A DNA stretch of 64,000 nucleotides from Sporosarcina sp. ACRSM. Its GTDB lineage: Bacteria > Bacillota > Bacilli > Bacillales_A > Planococcaceae. The notes below the pieces were generated by a model, which worked only from the letters and a program-made list of their open reading frames with translations, ran no database searches and had not been told where the DNA came from. A program made the translations under genes and the position numbers. Shown here in pieces: positions 1 to 9,329 of this stretch (positions are counted from its first letter, which is position 1; every line of letters begins with the position of its first letter). The stretch lies in assembly GCF_022346545.1 (NCBI RefSeq), contig NZ_JAKRNU010000002.1, positions 124,001-188,000 on the forward strand, read 5' to 3'.

Positions 1-12
1 TTCACCTCTAAC

Positions 13-1146
13 TTATTCTTCCGGCGATGCCATCCGTGCTTCGGTCATCTGCTTCCAAACGGAACCTTTGGCGTCCTCGCCTTCCTCAATTCGTGCAATG
101 GCCATACGGATTTGCAGCTTCACCTCAAACTCCGGATCGTTTTCAGCCTCTTTCAATGCAAAAAGTGCTTTTTCAGTTCCTGTTTCATAAAGGAACATCG
201 CCGCACGCCAACGAACCAATTTATTTTTATCTTTCAATGCCTCGATAGCCGCAGCTTCAAATCCTTCAAATCCGAGATCGCTCATACAATCGCCAGCAGT
301 ACGGCGGACAGCCCAGCTTTTGTCTTTAAGTGCTTTTTCAACATAGGGAATAACTGCTTCATCTTCAATCATGCCAAGATAGACTGTGGCAAGGCGACGG
401 ATTGACATTTTTTCATCATCAAGCGCCCGATCCAATAATGGAGCATCCGACATATCGGGATCAGGCATTTGATCAAGCAATTGAAACCTTGTTTCCCATT
501 CTTCGACGTCAAATTCTTCAAGCGTCACTTTTCTTCCACGCTGGACAGTGTCCGAGTGACCTTCCCCGGCTTGGCGGACAATTTCCTGCAGACGCTCGTC
601 CGGATAGGCAGCTTCGATTTCCTGAATAACCGTTTCTCCTATTTCAGCTTTTTCGCCGTAGCGGATTCCGTAGTCCGCCCACTTACGTAGTAATATATAG
701 TTTTCGACTTCACGCCCTTGAACAGCATTCATCGCTTTGACAAAACGTTCGCTCAAGCCGAAGCGTTCTTCGGAATTGCTATCAAACACCTTCACTTGCA
801 AAGGTATATCTTTATAAGTTTGGACGTGTACATACACTTCACCAAAGCTGTCGTCGGCTTGCTCCTCCACTTCAGATTCTTCACTTTGCTCTTCATTAAA
901 AACAGCTTGAACATCAGCTAGAATCGCTTCCCAAGCGACTTTCCCCACCCGTTCAACCGCCATGAAATTCATGACATGATAAATTCCTTTGACCCCATTG
1001 ATGTTCAACAATTCGGATACAGGGTACGGGGCTATTTCTACGTCCGTTTTTTTATAATTATGGCCGGTACCTTGCGGCAATTCCGTATCCAAGACAATTT
1101 TCATGGAATTCGGGCTCGGTGTCGGTTCAATCGTTACAATTTTCAT
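13..1146 (-). CDS. ypgR: YpgR/CvfC-like protein (NifU-N-like domain plus HEAT repeats)
   Basis: 377 residues. Residues ~1-85 look like the Nfu/NifU N-terminal scaffold domain (start MKIVTIEPTPSPNSMK, a typical Nfu-N opening). A linker follows, then alpha-helical HEAT/PBS-lyase-like repeats at ~225-355 (DDEKMSIRRLATVYLG, KDKSWAVRRTAGD, KDKNKLVRWRAAMFL). The architecture matches Bacillus YpgR and staphylococcal 'conserved virulence factor C'; its biochemical role is not established, and an iron-sulfur link is only inferred from the Nfu-like domain. The ATG is preceded by GGAGGG at a good distance. The first bases of the window read, on the minus strand, as a GAGGTGAA ribosome site, so another minus-strand gene probably follows just outside the window. 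Confidence 0.8.
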   Translation of the reverse strand: MKIVTIEPTPSPNSMKIVLDTELPQGTGHNYKKTDVEIAPYPVSELLNINGVKGIYHVMNFMAVERVGKVAWEAILADVQAVFNEEQSEESEVEEQADDSFGEVYVHVQTYKDIPLQVKVFDSNSEERFGLSERFVKAMNAVQGREVENYILLRKWADYGIRYGEKAEIGETVIQEIEAAYPDERLQEIVRQAGEGHSDTVQRGRKVTLEEFDVEEWETRFQLLDQMPDPDMSDAPLLDRALDDEKMSIRRLATVYLGMIEDEAVIPYVEKALKDKSWAVRRTAGDCMSDLGFEGFEAAAIEALKDKNKLVRWRAAMFLYETGTEKALFALKEAENDPEFEVKLQIRMAIARIEEGEDAKGSVWKQMTEARMASPEE

Positions 1147-1164
1147 GAATAAGTTCCCTCCAGT

Positions 1165-3045
1165 TTAAGACTCTGCAATTTCTTGTAAGTATGACCATCG
1201 CTCGATCAATGTTTCATACGATTCGTTTAATGCATCGAGCTTCGTTGTCAGTTCTCTTAGTTTATCGTAATCGGAGCCGGCGGAGGCCATTTCTGCCTCG
1301 GTCTGTTCAATTTCCGTCTCCACTTTCTCAATTTCCGTATCGATGGATTCCCATTCTTTCTTTTCAGCATAAGTCATTTTCTTTTTCTGAGGCTTATTGG
1401 CCGGTTTCACAACTTCAACAACAGGTTCTGGTTTCACATCTGTAACAGCTTCATAGGTTTCAAGGTAATCTGTATAGATCCCGTACCAAGAATCGATTTT
1501 TCCGGAGCCGTCCAATATCCATAATTTCGTCGATGTACGATCGAGGAAAAATCGGTCATGGGATATTGTAATGACAACACCCGGAAACGTATCAATGAAT
1601 GATTCGAGCACGGATAATGTCTCCAAATCCAAATCATTCGTCGGCTCGTCCAGCAACAATACATTGGGCTGTTCCATCAATAGTTTCAACAAATACAATC
1701 TTTTCCGTTCTCCGCCAGACAATTTACTGATGGGTGTCCCGTGAGATGAAGTCGGGAATAAAAAACGTTCCAACATTTGTGAAGCAGATATACGCACGCC
1801 GTCCGCATCTTCGATATCATTCGATGTCTCACGTATATATTCGATAATCCGTTTGTTTCCATTCATCGATGGGATATGTTGATGGAAATGGGCAATCTTC
1901 ACCGTAGATCCCTTTTCAATGTGCCCGCTATCCGGTTCAATTTCGCCTGAGATTAGTTTTAATAACGTCGTTTTCCCCGCTCCATTTGCCCCGACAACTG
2001 CTATCCGATCACCGGATTGAAGCAAGCATGAAAAATCCTCGACAATTTTTCTGTCGCCGAACGATTTTGAAATACTCATCGCTTCAATGACCTTTCGTCC
2101 AAGCCGAGAAGTTTTCAACGCAACATCCATTTCGACGCCGCTCTCTTCTTTTTTCACTTTTTCAGCTAGCTCTTCAAAACGGCCAATCCGGGCTTTCTGT
2201 TTCGTCGATCGTGCTTTCGCACCCCGCTTGATCCACTTCAACTCAGAGCGGTATTGGTTGCGAAGCTTATCGCCCGTTGCCGCCGCCATTTCTTCACGCA
2301 ACGCTTTCGATTCGAGATAATCGCCGTAGTTTCCAGTATGGGAATACAACGTCTTGTCGGCCAGCTCATAAATATGTGTAGAGACCACATCAAGAAAATA
2401 GCGATCATGCGTGACGAAGATGACCGCGCCTTGCTCATTTTTTAAAAACTCTTGCAACCAAGTGATGGAATTCACATCAAGATGGTTGGTCGGTTCATCG
2501 AGCAACAGCAAATCCGCAGGTTCAATAAGCACTTTAGCTAATGAAACCCTTTTTTGCTGCCCGCCTGACAGCTCTCCCATCTTTTTATCGAACGTATCAA
2601 TGCCCAGTTTCGTCAAGATCGTTCTCGCTTTTGCATTCAGATCCCATGCAGACTGCGCATCCATTTCGTTTTGCAGTTTGGTGAATTGCTCCTGATGAGC
2701 GGAAGACTCCGGATTTGCCGTCAGTGCCTGAAGGGCATGTTCATAATCCAAGTTCAATTTAATAATCGGTGCATCACTCATGAACACCGTTTCCATGACG
2801 GTCCGCTCTGGATCCACATCAGGTTCTTGCGGTAGATATGCAATCCGATATTTATTCGGATGGTCTTTCGATATTGTGTCTGCATCTTCAGTTCCGGCGA
2901 TGATGGACAGCAACGTCGATTTACCGGTACCGTTTATGCCGATCAACCCGACTTTTTCCCCGCTCACCACTGTGAACGCTATATTGTTGAATAACGTTTT
3001 CTCCCCGACCGTCTTCGTCAGGTTTTCAACGATCAATTGACTCAT
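1165..3045 (-). CDS. yfmR: ABC-F family ATPase (Uup/YfmR type)
   Basis: 626 residues with two ABC ATPase cassettes and no membrane segments, the ABC-F arrangement. Cassette 1 has Walker A GINGTGKST (~36-44), signature LSGGQQKR and Walker B LLLLDEPTNHLD. Cassette 2 has Walker A GANGAGKTT, signature LSGGERKR and LLLDEPTNDLD. The linker between them is Lys/Arg-rich (ABC-F P-site linker). A C-terminal charged coiled coil (~560-626) is typical of the Uup/YfmR branch, whose members act on ribosomes during difficult peptide-bond formation. The opening and length fit YfmR; assignment to that branch rather than YdiF is moderately secure. It lies 19 nt upstream of ypgR and may be cotranscribed with it. 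Confidence 0.85.
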   Translation of the reverse strand: MSQLIVENLTKTVGEKTLFNNIAFTVVSGEKVGLIGINGTGKSTLLSIIAGTEDADTISKDHPNKYRIAYLPQEPDVDPERTVMETVFMSDAPIIKLNLDYEHALQALTANPESSAHQEQFTKLQNEMDAQSAWDLNAKARTILTKLGIDTFDKKMGELSGGQQKRVSLAKVLIEPADLLLLDEPTNHLDVNSITWLQEFLKNEQGAVIFVTHDRYFLDVVSTHIYELADKTLYSHTGNYGDYLESKALREEMAAATGDKLRNQYRSELKWIKRGAKARSTKQKARIGRFEELAEKVKKEESGVEMDVALKTSRLGRKVIEAMSISKSFGDRKIVEDFSCLLQSGDRIAVVGANGAGKTTLLKLISGEIEPDSGHIEKGSTVKIAHFHQHIPSMNGNKRIIEYIRETSNDIEDADGVRISASQMLERFLFPTSSHGTPISKLSGGERKRLYLLKLLMEQPNVLLLDEPTNDLDLETLSVLESFIDTFPGVVITISHDRFFLDRTSTKLWILDGSGKIDSWYGIYTDYLETYEAVTDVKPEPVVEVVKPANKPQKKKMTYAEKKEWESIDTEIEKVETEIEQTEAEMASAGSDYDKLRELTTKLDALNESYETLIERWSYLQEIAES

Positions 3046-3217
3046 GACAACACTTCCATTTCTAAATGACTACCTGTTTCTATCATAGCTGATATGGACG
3101 GTTTTTTGAAAGTGTATTGTCTGTCCTATATAACCAATCAATGAAAATACAAGGAAGATCAATGGCAAATCCCGCTAAACGGATAGGCTAGGACGCATTT
3201 GAATTTTAGTCGAATTA

Positions 3218-3265
3218 GAAAAGCTTACATTCGCTATGCAAAAACATAGCGAATGTAAGCTTTTT
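3218..3265 (-). terminator. Rho-independent terminator after acyl-CoA synthetase
   Basis: Near-perfect hairpin: a 20-bp arm AAAAGCTTACATTCGCTATG pairs with its complement around a 6-nt A-rich loop, with A/T runs on both flanks. It ends the acyl-CoA synthetase transcript on the minus strand. Confidence 0.85.
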
Positions 3266-3279
3266 GAGAAACCATCGAT

Positions 3280-4872
3280 TTAATTCACCAAACGCCCACT
3301 CTTTCCTTGCGCTTCCCAGTAAGTATCGCGGAGTTGAACTTTTTGAATTTTACCCGATGCAGTTTTTGGGAGTTCTTCGACGAACGTGACGCTTGTAACC
3401 GCTTTAAAGTGGGCTAATCGCTCCCTTGAAAAAGCGATGAACTCTTCCTCAGTCGCTTCCATATTTTCCCGTAGAACAATATAAGCGTGAGGAGTTTCAC
3501 CCCATTTTTCATGTGGTACAGCAATGACAGCAGCTTCCAAAACAGCAGGGTGTTCATAAAGGACCCCTTCCACTTCGATTGATGAAATATTTTCACCGCC
3601 ACTAATGATGACATCTTTCTTACGATCAACAATATTGATATAACCATATTCATCCACAGTTCCCATATCTCCTGTAAAAAGCCAACCCTCTTGAAGCGCT
3701 TCTTTTGTAGCCTCTTCATTTTTCCAGTAACCTTTCATCACGCCGTGACCCCGAACAGCCACTTCCCCCACCTCAGCCCCATCGTGTTCTACTTCGCGTC
3801 CATTTGCTCCAAGGACACGGACATCGCTGCCGATCATCGGATAACCGGCTTTCGATTTCAAAACGGTTTGTTGCGCTTTTGGCAAATCCGTTAACTGGGA
3901 ATGAATGGTTGATATAAGGCTGAGCGGGGTTGATTCCGTCATCCCATATACTTGAATGAACTTCCAACCTAATTCTTCCTCGACTCTGGTAATAAACGCA
4001 GGTGGAGGCGCGGAACCGGCAATGACCACTCGGACATCTTGTTCCACGACAGGTTGATGTGCATCATGGTATTGCAATAAAGCATTCAATACGGTTGGTG
4101 CCATATGTAAGATAGTTACCCGATAATCTTGCAGTGCTTTGAAAATAGAAGCAGGCGTCGATTTTCGGGAGCAAATATGTGTCGCACCGTTAGCCGTATA
4201 GTAAAAAGGAGCACCCCATCCATTTACGTGGAACATTGGTAGTACGTGTAAATAGACGTCCGACTCTTTCACGTTTAAATGGTGCATTGTCGATAGCGCA
4301 TGTAAATAATTGTTCCGATGTGTCAACATGACCCCTTTTGGATTTCCGGTCGTTCCACTTGTATAAAGCAAGCTACAGACGTCATTTTCATCAATATCTG
4401 CACGATCGAACACCGAAGCCGAGTAGGAAGTCAGCCAATCATCATAATCGATGGCATTCGTTTCCGAGTCTTTATAATGAACAATGATATGCTCAACCGT
4501 TTTGAAATCAGGGATAATCAAGCGGATTAGAGAATAGAAATCTTGATCGACGAAAAGCACTTTAGCTTCACTATGGTTCAGGATGAATAGATAATCTTCG
4601 GGCTTTAGGCGAATATTCAGCGGCACCATTATCGCACCAAGTTGAAAAACACCATAAAAGCCTTCTAACATTTCAAGTGAATTGCCTGCCAAATAAGCGA
4701 CTCGATCTCCTTTTACAATTCCGAGGTCTCGTAGTCCATTGGATAGCTGGTTGACTCTGCCATTCAATTGCTTATACGTGATGGTTCTCCCCTCACAGTG
4801 GACCGCTTCTTTTTCGCCGAATAATGTGACAGCTCGATCTAGGAAATGGGGTAAAATTAATGGAATGTTCAT
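3280..4872 (-). CDS. Acyl-CoA synthetase (fatty-acid--CoA ligase, AMP-forming)
   Basis: 530 residues, adenylate-forming enzyme superfamily: activates a carboxylic acid with ATP and loads it on CoA. Seen motifs: the P-loop-like TSGTTGNPKG (171-180), the YGMTEST motif, GWLFTGDMG with the ribose-binding Asp, DRKKDVIISGGENIS hinge, and the C-terminal catalytic Lys in TASGKIQK. Length and motifs fit a medium/long-chain fatty acyl-CoA ligase; substrate chain length cannot be read from sequence. The ATG has GAGGTGA seven bases upstream. It is a single-gene unit closed by a strong terminator. Confidence 0.85.
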   Translation of the reverse strand: MNIPLILPHFLDRAVTLFGEKEAVHCEGRTITYKQLNGRVNQLSNGLRDLGIVKGDRVAYLAGNSLEMLEGFYGVFQLGAIMVPLNIRLKPEDYLFILNHSEAKVLFVDQDFYSLIRLIIPDFKTVEHIIVHYKDSETNAIDYDDWLTSYSASVFDRADIDENDVCSLLYTSGTTGNPKGVMLTHRNNYLHALSTMHHLNVKESDVYLHVLPMFHVNGWGAPFYYTANGATHICSRKSTPASIFKALQDYRVTILHMAPTVLNALLQYHDAHQPVVEQDVRVVIAGSAPPPAFITRVEEELGWKFIQVYGMTESTPLSLISTIHSQLTDLPKAQQTVLKSKAGYPMIGSDVRVLGANGREVEHDGAEVGEVAVRGHGVMKGYWKNEEATKEALQEGWLFTGDMGTVDEYGYINIVDRKKDVIISGGENISSIEVEGVLYEHPAVLEAAVIAVPHEKWGETPHAYIVLRENMEATEEEFIAFSRERLAHFKAVTSVTFVEELPKTASGKIQKVQLRDTYWEAQGKSGRLVN

Positions 4873-4975
4873 CTCTTTTCACCTCGTTGTTTTCATTCAG
4901 TATATAGGATTGTAAATATTCTGTCATCTATTATACTAACAAAATACTTTTCCATCGATTTCCTTCTCGGCCAAC

Positions 4976-5221
4976 TCACTGCCTAACTTCTTTTTCCACC
5001 ACCGCCTTGCCACCTGAATACAGTCCACTTGCCGACAACCCCATCATGATCCCAACAAGTATCCCCGCTTTCGGGTCATGGGGATAGATATAAAAGATGC
5101 CTCCCAATATCCCGAAAATCAACGCCATGATTGGCAGTAATCGCCTTGACATTCCATACATTTTCAATAGTTCTACCATCCCGATAATCAGTGGGATTAA
5201 GACAACATCATAGACCTCCAA
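4976..5221 (-). CDS. Small membrane protein, holin-like
   Basis: About 81 residues from a TTG start at 5221, chosen because GGAGGG lies six bases upstream; the longer ATG/GTG reading begins before that ribosome site. Two to three hydrophobic helices (VVLIPLIIGMVELLKM, LLPIMALIFGILGGIFYIY, AGILVGIMMGLSASGLYSGG) and a charged tail (KAVVEKEVRQ) resemble holins of the Listeria A118/Bacillus chromosomal type. There are no phage genes nearby, so a lytic role is doubtful; it may be a domesticated holin or an unrelated small membrane protein. Confidence 0.5.
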   Translation of the reverse strand: MEVYDVVLIPLIIGMVELLKMYGMSRRLLPIMALIFGILGGIFYIYPHDPKAGILVGIMMGLSASGLYSGGKAVVEKEVRQ

Positions 5222-5566
5222 CAATTTCCCTCCTAAACGAATTTTCATCACGTCCTAGATCACTCTCTTTATCCCTTCTTCAATCTATGTATTCGGGAAT
5301 GAAGTCATGTACCTGCGCATCCTTTATTTGATTTCATATTGACCTTCTATCCAAACTGCGAAATGATTGTTTATTCCAAACAAAAAGTATTTTGGTATAA
5401 TTAATTTTTAGTTAGAAACATATTTTTATAATCTGTTTCGAAAATTTCGATTAGGGTAAAACATTGTAAAACCAACTATATTCCAAATACCATTGAATAA
5501 ATAAATTATTTTTGACAATTGAAAACGATTATATGTATTATAGTGAAATATGAAGGAGGCAACATA
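5222..5566. promoter_or_regulatory. Intergenic region with promoter of the POT transporter
   Basis: 345 bp, AT-rich, no gene seen. A good sigma-A-type promoter on the plus strand lies at 5512-5541: TTGACA, 18-nt spacer, TATTAT. It places the transcript start near 5548, just before the AAGGAGG of the transporter gene, giving a very short leader and excluding the upstream start at 5519. Confidence 0.6.
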
Positions 5567-7057
5567 ATGTCACAGTTAACGAAAAAAGAAATTGTGGAAA
5601 GCGTTCCGCAGAAAGGATTTTTCGGACATCCAAAAGGATTGTTCACTCTTTTCTTCACAGAATTCTGGGAGCGTTTTTCCTATTATGGGATGAGAGCGAT
5701 CCTTGTTTTTTATATGTACTACGAGGTGTCTAAGGGCGGGCTCGGATTGGATAAGACCCTTGCATTATCGATTATGTCCATTTACGGTTCCCTTGTATAC
5801 ATGTCCGGAATCATCGGCGGTTGGCTTGCAGACCGGATATTCGGTACTTCGAAAGCCGTATTCTATGGCGGTATTTTCATTATGCTCGGTCATATTGCGC
5901 TAGCAATTCCAGGTAATCTAGCCATGTTCTTCACGTCGATGGTACTCATCGTAATCGGAACAGGTCTATTGAAACCGAACGTCTCTAGTATCGTCGGTGA
6001 CGTTTATCCTGAAAACGACAATAGACGGGATGCCGGCTTCAGTATTTTCTATATGGGGATCAACTTGGGGGCTTTCATTTCTCCGATTATCACCGGTGAA
6101 TTAATGCACACCAGTTTCCATCTTGGATTCGGGTTGGCTGCTATCGGGATGTTTATCGGCTTGGTTGTCTTTATGCTAACGAAGAAGAGTAGCCTTGGAC
6201 TTGCCGGTACACAAGTGGCAAATCCATTGTCTGTAAAGGAAAAGAAAAAAGTATCCATTATTGCTGCAATTGCATTAGTAGTCATTGCAATAGCGATTGC
6301 AATCGCTATTCCACGCGGTTGGCTTACATTCGAATCTTTTATCACAATCGTGGGTATACTTGGTTTCCTCATCCCTACCGCTTACTTTATTGTGATGTAT
6401 AGGAGTCCAAAAACGAATGATGTGGAACGTTCACGTATCCTTGCGTTCATTCCGCTCTTCCTTGCTGCTGTCATGTTCTGGGCAATCGCAGAACAGGGTT
6501 CAACGATTTTAGCGCTATACGCGGATACACGGACGAACTTAAACTTTATGGGAATTACCATTTCACCGGCTTGGTTCCAATCGTTCAATCCGCTGTTCAT
6601 CATCACATTAGCACCCGTATTTGCATGGCTGTGGATGAAGCTCGGTGACCGCCAGCCTTCTATCCCGAAAAAGTTCTCGTTAGGGCTCCTATTTGCTGGA
6701 CTGTCCTTCATCGTCATTTTATTACCAGGTTATTTTGGAGGTACAGACGCCCTCGTCAGCCCACTATGGCTCGTCTTAAGCATCCTACTTGTCGTGCTAG
6801 GTGAATTATGCCTATCGCCTGTCGGGTTGTCCGCGACAACCAAACTTGCGCCTGCTGCTTTCTCTGCTCAGACGATGAGCCTTTGGTTCCTATCGAACGC
6901 AGCCGCACAAGCACTGAACGCACAGCTCGTTAAGTTTTATACGCCTGAAACGGAAATGATGTATTTTGGAATTATCGGAGGAGTGGCTATTCTGCTCGGA
7001 ATTATCCTCTTCGGTATTTCCCCTTTCATCCAACGTTATATGAAAGGCGTACGCTAA
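5567..7057 (+). CDS. dtpT: Proton-dependent oligopeptide (POT/PTR2) transporter
   Basis: 496 residues with ~12-14 membrane helices. Family signatures are present: the helix-1 proton-coupling motif in FWERFSYYGMRA (ExxERFxYY type) and the PTR2 motif FYMGINLGAF. It imports di- and tripeptides with protons across the cytoplasmic membrane. The ATG at 5567 was chosen because AAGGAGG lies seven bases upstream; an in-frame start at 5519 would sit inside the promoter. Monocistronic, with its own promoter and a terminator just downstream. The lactococcal symbol dtpT is used by family resemblance. Confidence 0.88.
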   Translation: MSQLTKKEIVESVPQKGFFGHPKGLFTLFFTEFWERFSYYGMRAILVFYMYYEVSKGGLGLDKTLALSIMSIYGSLVYMSGIIGGWLADRIFGTSKAVFYGGIFIMLGHIALAIPGNLAMFFTSMVLIVIGTGLLKPNVSSIVGDVYPENDNRRDAGFSIFYMGINLGAFISPIITGELMHTSFHLGFGLAAIGMFIGLVVFMLTKKSSLGLAGTQVANPLSVKEKKKVSIIAAIALVVIAIAIAIAIPRGWLTFESFITIVGILGFLIPTAYFIVMYRSPKTNDVERSRILAFIPLFLAAVMFWAIAEQGSTILALYADTRTNLNFMGITISPAWFQSFNPLFIITLAPVFAWLWMKLGDRQPSIPKKFSLGLLFAGLSFIVILLPGYFGGTDALVSPLWLVLSILLVVLGELCLSPVGLSATTKLAPAAFSAQTMSLWFLSNAAAQALNAQLVKFYTPETEMMYFGIIGGVAILLGIILFGISPFIQRYMKGVR

Positions 7058-7060
7058 TCC

Positions 7061-7095
7061 TAAAAGGTATGATCCGCAACGGATTATACCTTTTT
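7061..7095 (+). terminator. Terminator after POT transporter
   Basis: Hairpin AAAAGGTATgATCCG / CGGATtATACCTTTTT immediately after the stop codon, ending in five T. Confidence 0.8.
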
Positions 7096-7123
7096 ACGTT
7101 CATCGACCCGAGGCATGATGTTC

Positions 7124-7163
7124 TTCTGCCGTTACCGTTCGCTTTCGGTACAAAAGTATTTAT
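7124..7163 (+). repeat. Small repeat module Z (copy 1)
   Basis: A ~40-nt stretch with the core TTCGCTTTCGGTACAAAA that matches a stretch at 34230-34268 (TTCGCTTTCAGTACAAAA). Both have a small stem around TTCGCTTT: ACCG/CGGT here, CTGA/TCAG in the other copy, so the stem pairs change together. It lies alone here, downstream of the POT terminator, whereas the other copy is embedded in a larger repeat. Confidence 0.5.
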
Positions 7164-7266
7164 TCAATGAAGATGAAATTATTTTTAAAATCAGGTTTTT
7201 CTCCCTATTAATAAATGCTATGATAAGAATGTTAGTTATTTTTATAATAGATTGAAAAGGAGTAAA

Positions 7267-8286
7267 ATGATGATTATTGGTTTAACAATTATTTTAATCC
7301 TCGTACTGTTTTTACCGTTCACTGTGAAAATAGTCGAGCGTAACTTGGAAGTTTTCCTATTCATCATGGGTGTGGCCGCCGCAATTGTGAGCGGTATGTT
7401 GGATAAATCACTCATTGTCAAGGCATTGGAAGATCCCATTCAAATTACACTGGCAGTAATCATTGCTGGGCTATTATTCCGTTGGCTTCAAAGCCCAATT
7501 GAAAATGGGATTCTCGGCATGAGTAAAGCGATGCCGTTCAGGTTGTTTTTAGCACTTGTTGTCATCATTCTCGGAATCATTTCTAGTGTGATTACAGCCA
7601 TTATTGCTGCGATTGTCCTCGTCACTGTCGTAAGTGTCCTTCGTTTGGATCGCAAATCCGAAGTACGACTTGTTATCCTAGCTTGTTATTCTATCGGGAT
7701 GGGGGCAGTTTTAACGCCGATTGGCGAACCTTTGTCGACGATTGCAACGAGTAAATTGAATGAAGATTTCTTCTATTTACTCCAATTAATTGGTGCAGAT
7801 GTCATCCCTGGCGTTATTGTTTTCGGTATACTTGCCGCTGTTATCATCAAACCTCAGGAAAAAACAAGAAGTCTTTACGCAGATCAAGGAACCGAATCTT
7901 ACATAGACATTTTAATTCGTGGAGTTAAGATTTATCTATTCGTCATGGCCCTTACCTTACTTGGAGCTGGATTTGAACCGTTCATCGAAAGATATTTACT
8001 CGATCTCCATCCTTATGTCTTGTACTGGATCAATATGATTTCAGCTGTTCTTGACAACGCTACACTCGCAGCAGCAGAAATCAGTCCGACGATGGATGAG
8101 CCGACCATTAAGGCTATTCTTCTCGGTCTTCTCATCAGTGGCGGTATGTTGATTCCCGGGAATATACCCAACATTATCGCCGCCGGAAAACTGAATATTA
8201 AAAGTATCGAATGGGCACGTTTCGGTGTTCCAATCGGCTTACTCGCAATGATCGTTTACTTTATCATCATTGTGACAATTGGTTAA
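7267..8286 (+). CDS. DUF1646 family permease
   Basis: About 339 residues, almost entirely hydrophobic, ~10 membrane helices. The sequence matches the DUF1646 family of putative cation/organic-anion permeases, distantly related to the arsenite/ion-transporter superfamily; conserved GMGAVLTPIGEPLSTI and DNATLAAAEISP segments resemble the paired Pro/Gly-rich half-helices of that group. Substrate unknown. A TTG at 7252 is in frame, but AAAAGGAG lies after it, so the ATG at 7267 (or 7270) is the likely start. Single-gene unit with a terminator. Confidence 0.75.
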   Translation: MMIIGLTIILILVLFLPFTVKIVERNLEVFLFIMGVAAAIVSGMLDKSLIVKALEDPIQITLAVIIAGLLFRWLQSPIENGILGMSKAMPFRLFLALVVIILGIISSVITAIIAAIVLVTVVSVLRLDRKSEVRLVILACYSIGMGAVLTPIGEPLSTIATSKLNEDFFYLLQLIGADVIPGVIVFGILAAVIIKPQEKTRSLYADQGTESYIDILIRGVKIYLFVMALTLLGAGFEPFIERYLLDLHPYVLYWINMISAVLDNATLAAAEISPTMDEPTIKAILLGLLISGGMLIPGNIPNIIAAGKLNIKSIEWARFGVPIGLLAMIVYFIIIVTIG

Positions 8287-8302
8287 TCACTATATGTAAA
8301 TG

Positions 8303-8352
8303 AAAAGGTCGTAAAATGGAGTACACTTACTTCCATTCTACAACCTTTTTTT
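8303..8352 (+). terminator. Terminator after DUF1646 permease
   Basis: Imperfect hairpin AAAAGGT..GTA.AATGGA / TCCATT.TAC.ACCTTTT followed by a run of T; it can also serve the converging proline dehydrogenase gene. Confidence 0.7.
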
Positions 8353-8360
8353 GCGTATCC

Positions 8361-9329
8361 TTATTTTCTTTTTGTCACCCGGCCTAGTAGAAATGCGCCT
8401 GCGGCTAAACCAAGCATTGTATTCGTTTTCTTATTGAAAACTTGTTTCATAACGAGATTCACATTTTGTGGCCTTTCCGCAAGACGGCGCATGAAATAAC
8501 CGTACCAATCATTGCCAAAGGGAACGTATGTACAAAAATTATAGCCATCACTCGCCAACTGTAATTGCATGTCCTTTCTGAAACCATAGAGCATTTGAAA
8601 TTCGAATTTCTCAATCGGAATGCGATTGTCTTTTACAAATTGCTGGACATGTTGGATTACATGGTGATCATGCGTAGCGATTGAAGTGAATTTCCCATTC
8701 AACAAATGCCATTCAATCAATCTGATATAATTCTCATCGATTTCTTTTTTAGTTTGATAGGCAACGTCAGCAGGTTCTTTATAGGCCCCTTTCACAATTC
8801 GCAGACGGTAATTTTTATATTTTTCCAAGTCCTGTTCCGCGCGGAAGAAATAGGCTTGAATAACCGTGCCGATATTATCAAATTCCTTTGATAACTCGTC
8901 CACTAGACCGAATGATGGTTGCAAACGGGCGTGATCTTCCATATCAAAATTGATGAATAGATCATAGCGTTTGGCAGCGGAAACAATTTCCCTCACATTG
9001 TCTAAACAGAATGCATAGTCGATATCAAGGCCTAATTGAGAAGGTTTCAACGAAATATGCGCATCAACACCATGGTCGTGAATCGCTTTAATGACTGCTA
9101 AAATTTGTTCTTTTGCCCTTAACGCTTCCGCTTTATCATGGACAAATTCCCCTAAGTTATCGACTGTACAAGAAATGCCATGATTGTTTAACTCTTTTAT
9201 ACTTTGAATCGTTTCTTCCACGTTTGTCCCTGCTACGACAGTTTGCGCGCCGAGCTTTAAACCATACTTTTTTGCCGCGTCATTCAATAGCTGATTTTGA
9301 GATAATCCCATAAAAAAGGCTTTTAACAT
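8361..9329 (-). CDS. putM: Proline dehydrogenase
   Basis: 322 residues from the ATG at 9329, preceded by GAGGAGG; longer in-frame readings lack a ribosome site. A monofunctional FAD-dependent proline dehydrogenase (TIM barrel) that oxidises proline to pyrroline-5-carboxylate. The C-terminal signature is present: FQMLYGFRKDMQ, then YVPFGNDWYGYFMRRLAERPQN, with the two adjacent Arg that bind the substrate carboxylate. The last ~20 residues are hydrophobic (TMLGLAAGAFLLGRV), possibly a membrane anchor. The partner pyrroline-5-carboxylate dehydrogenase is not in the window. B. subtilis calls this enzyme PutB/FadM; symbol choice is tentative. Confidence 0.85.
   Translation of the reverse strand: MLKAFFMGLSQNQLLNDAAKKYGLKLGAQTVVAGTNVEETIQSIKELNNHGISCTVDNLGEFVHDKAEALRAKEQILAVIKAIHDHGVDAHISLKPSQLGLDIDYAFCLDNVREIVSAAKRYDLFINFDMEDHARLQPSFGLVDELSKEFDNIGTVIQAYFFRAEQDLEKYKNYRLRIVKGAYKEPADVAYQTKKEIDENYIRLIEWHLLNGKFTSIATHDHHVIQHVQQFVKDNRIPIEKFEFQMLYGFRKDMQLQLASDGYNFCTYVPFGNDWYGYFMRRLAERPQNVNLVMKQVFNKKTNTMLGLAAGAFLLGRVTKRK

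Noticed and set aside
4976..5251. Prophage remnant suggested by the holin-like protein
   Set aside because: No endolysin, integrase, structural or other phage genes are nearby; one small membrane protein is not enough.
5519..5566. Upstream start for the POT transporter
   Set aside because: These codons lie in the TTGACA-TATTAT promoter and lack a ribosome site, whereas the ATG at 5567 has AAGGAGG.
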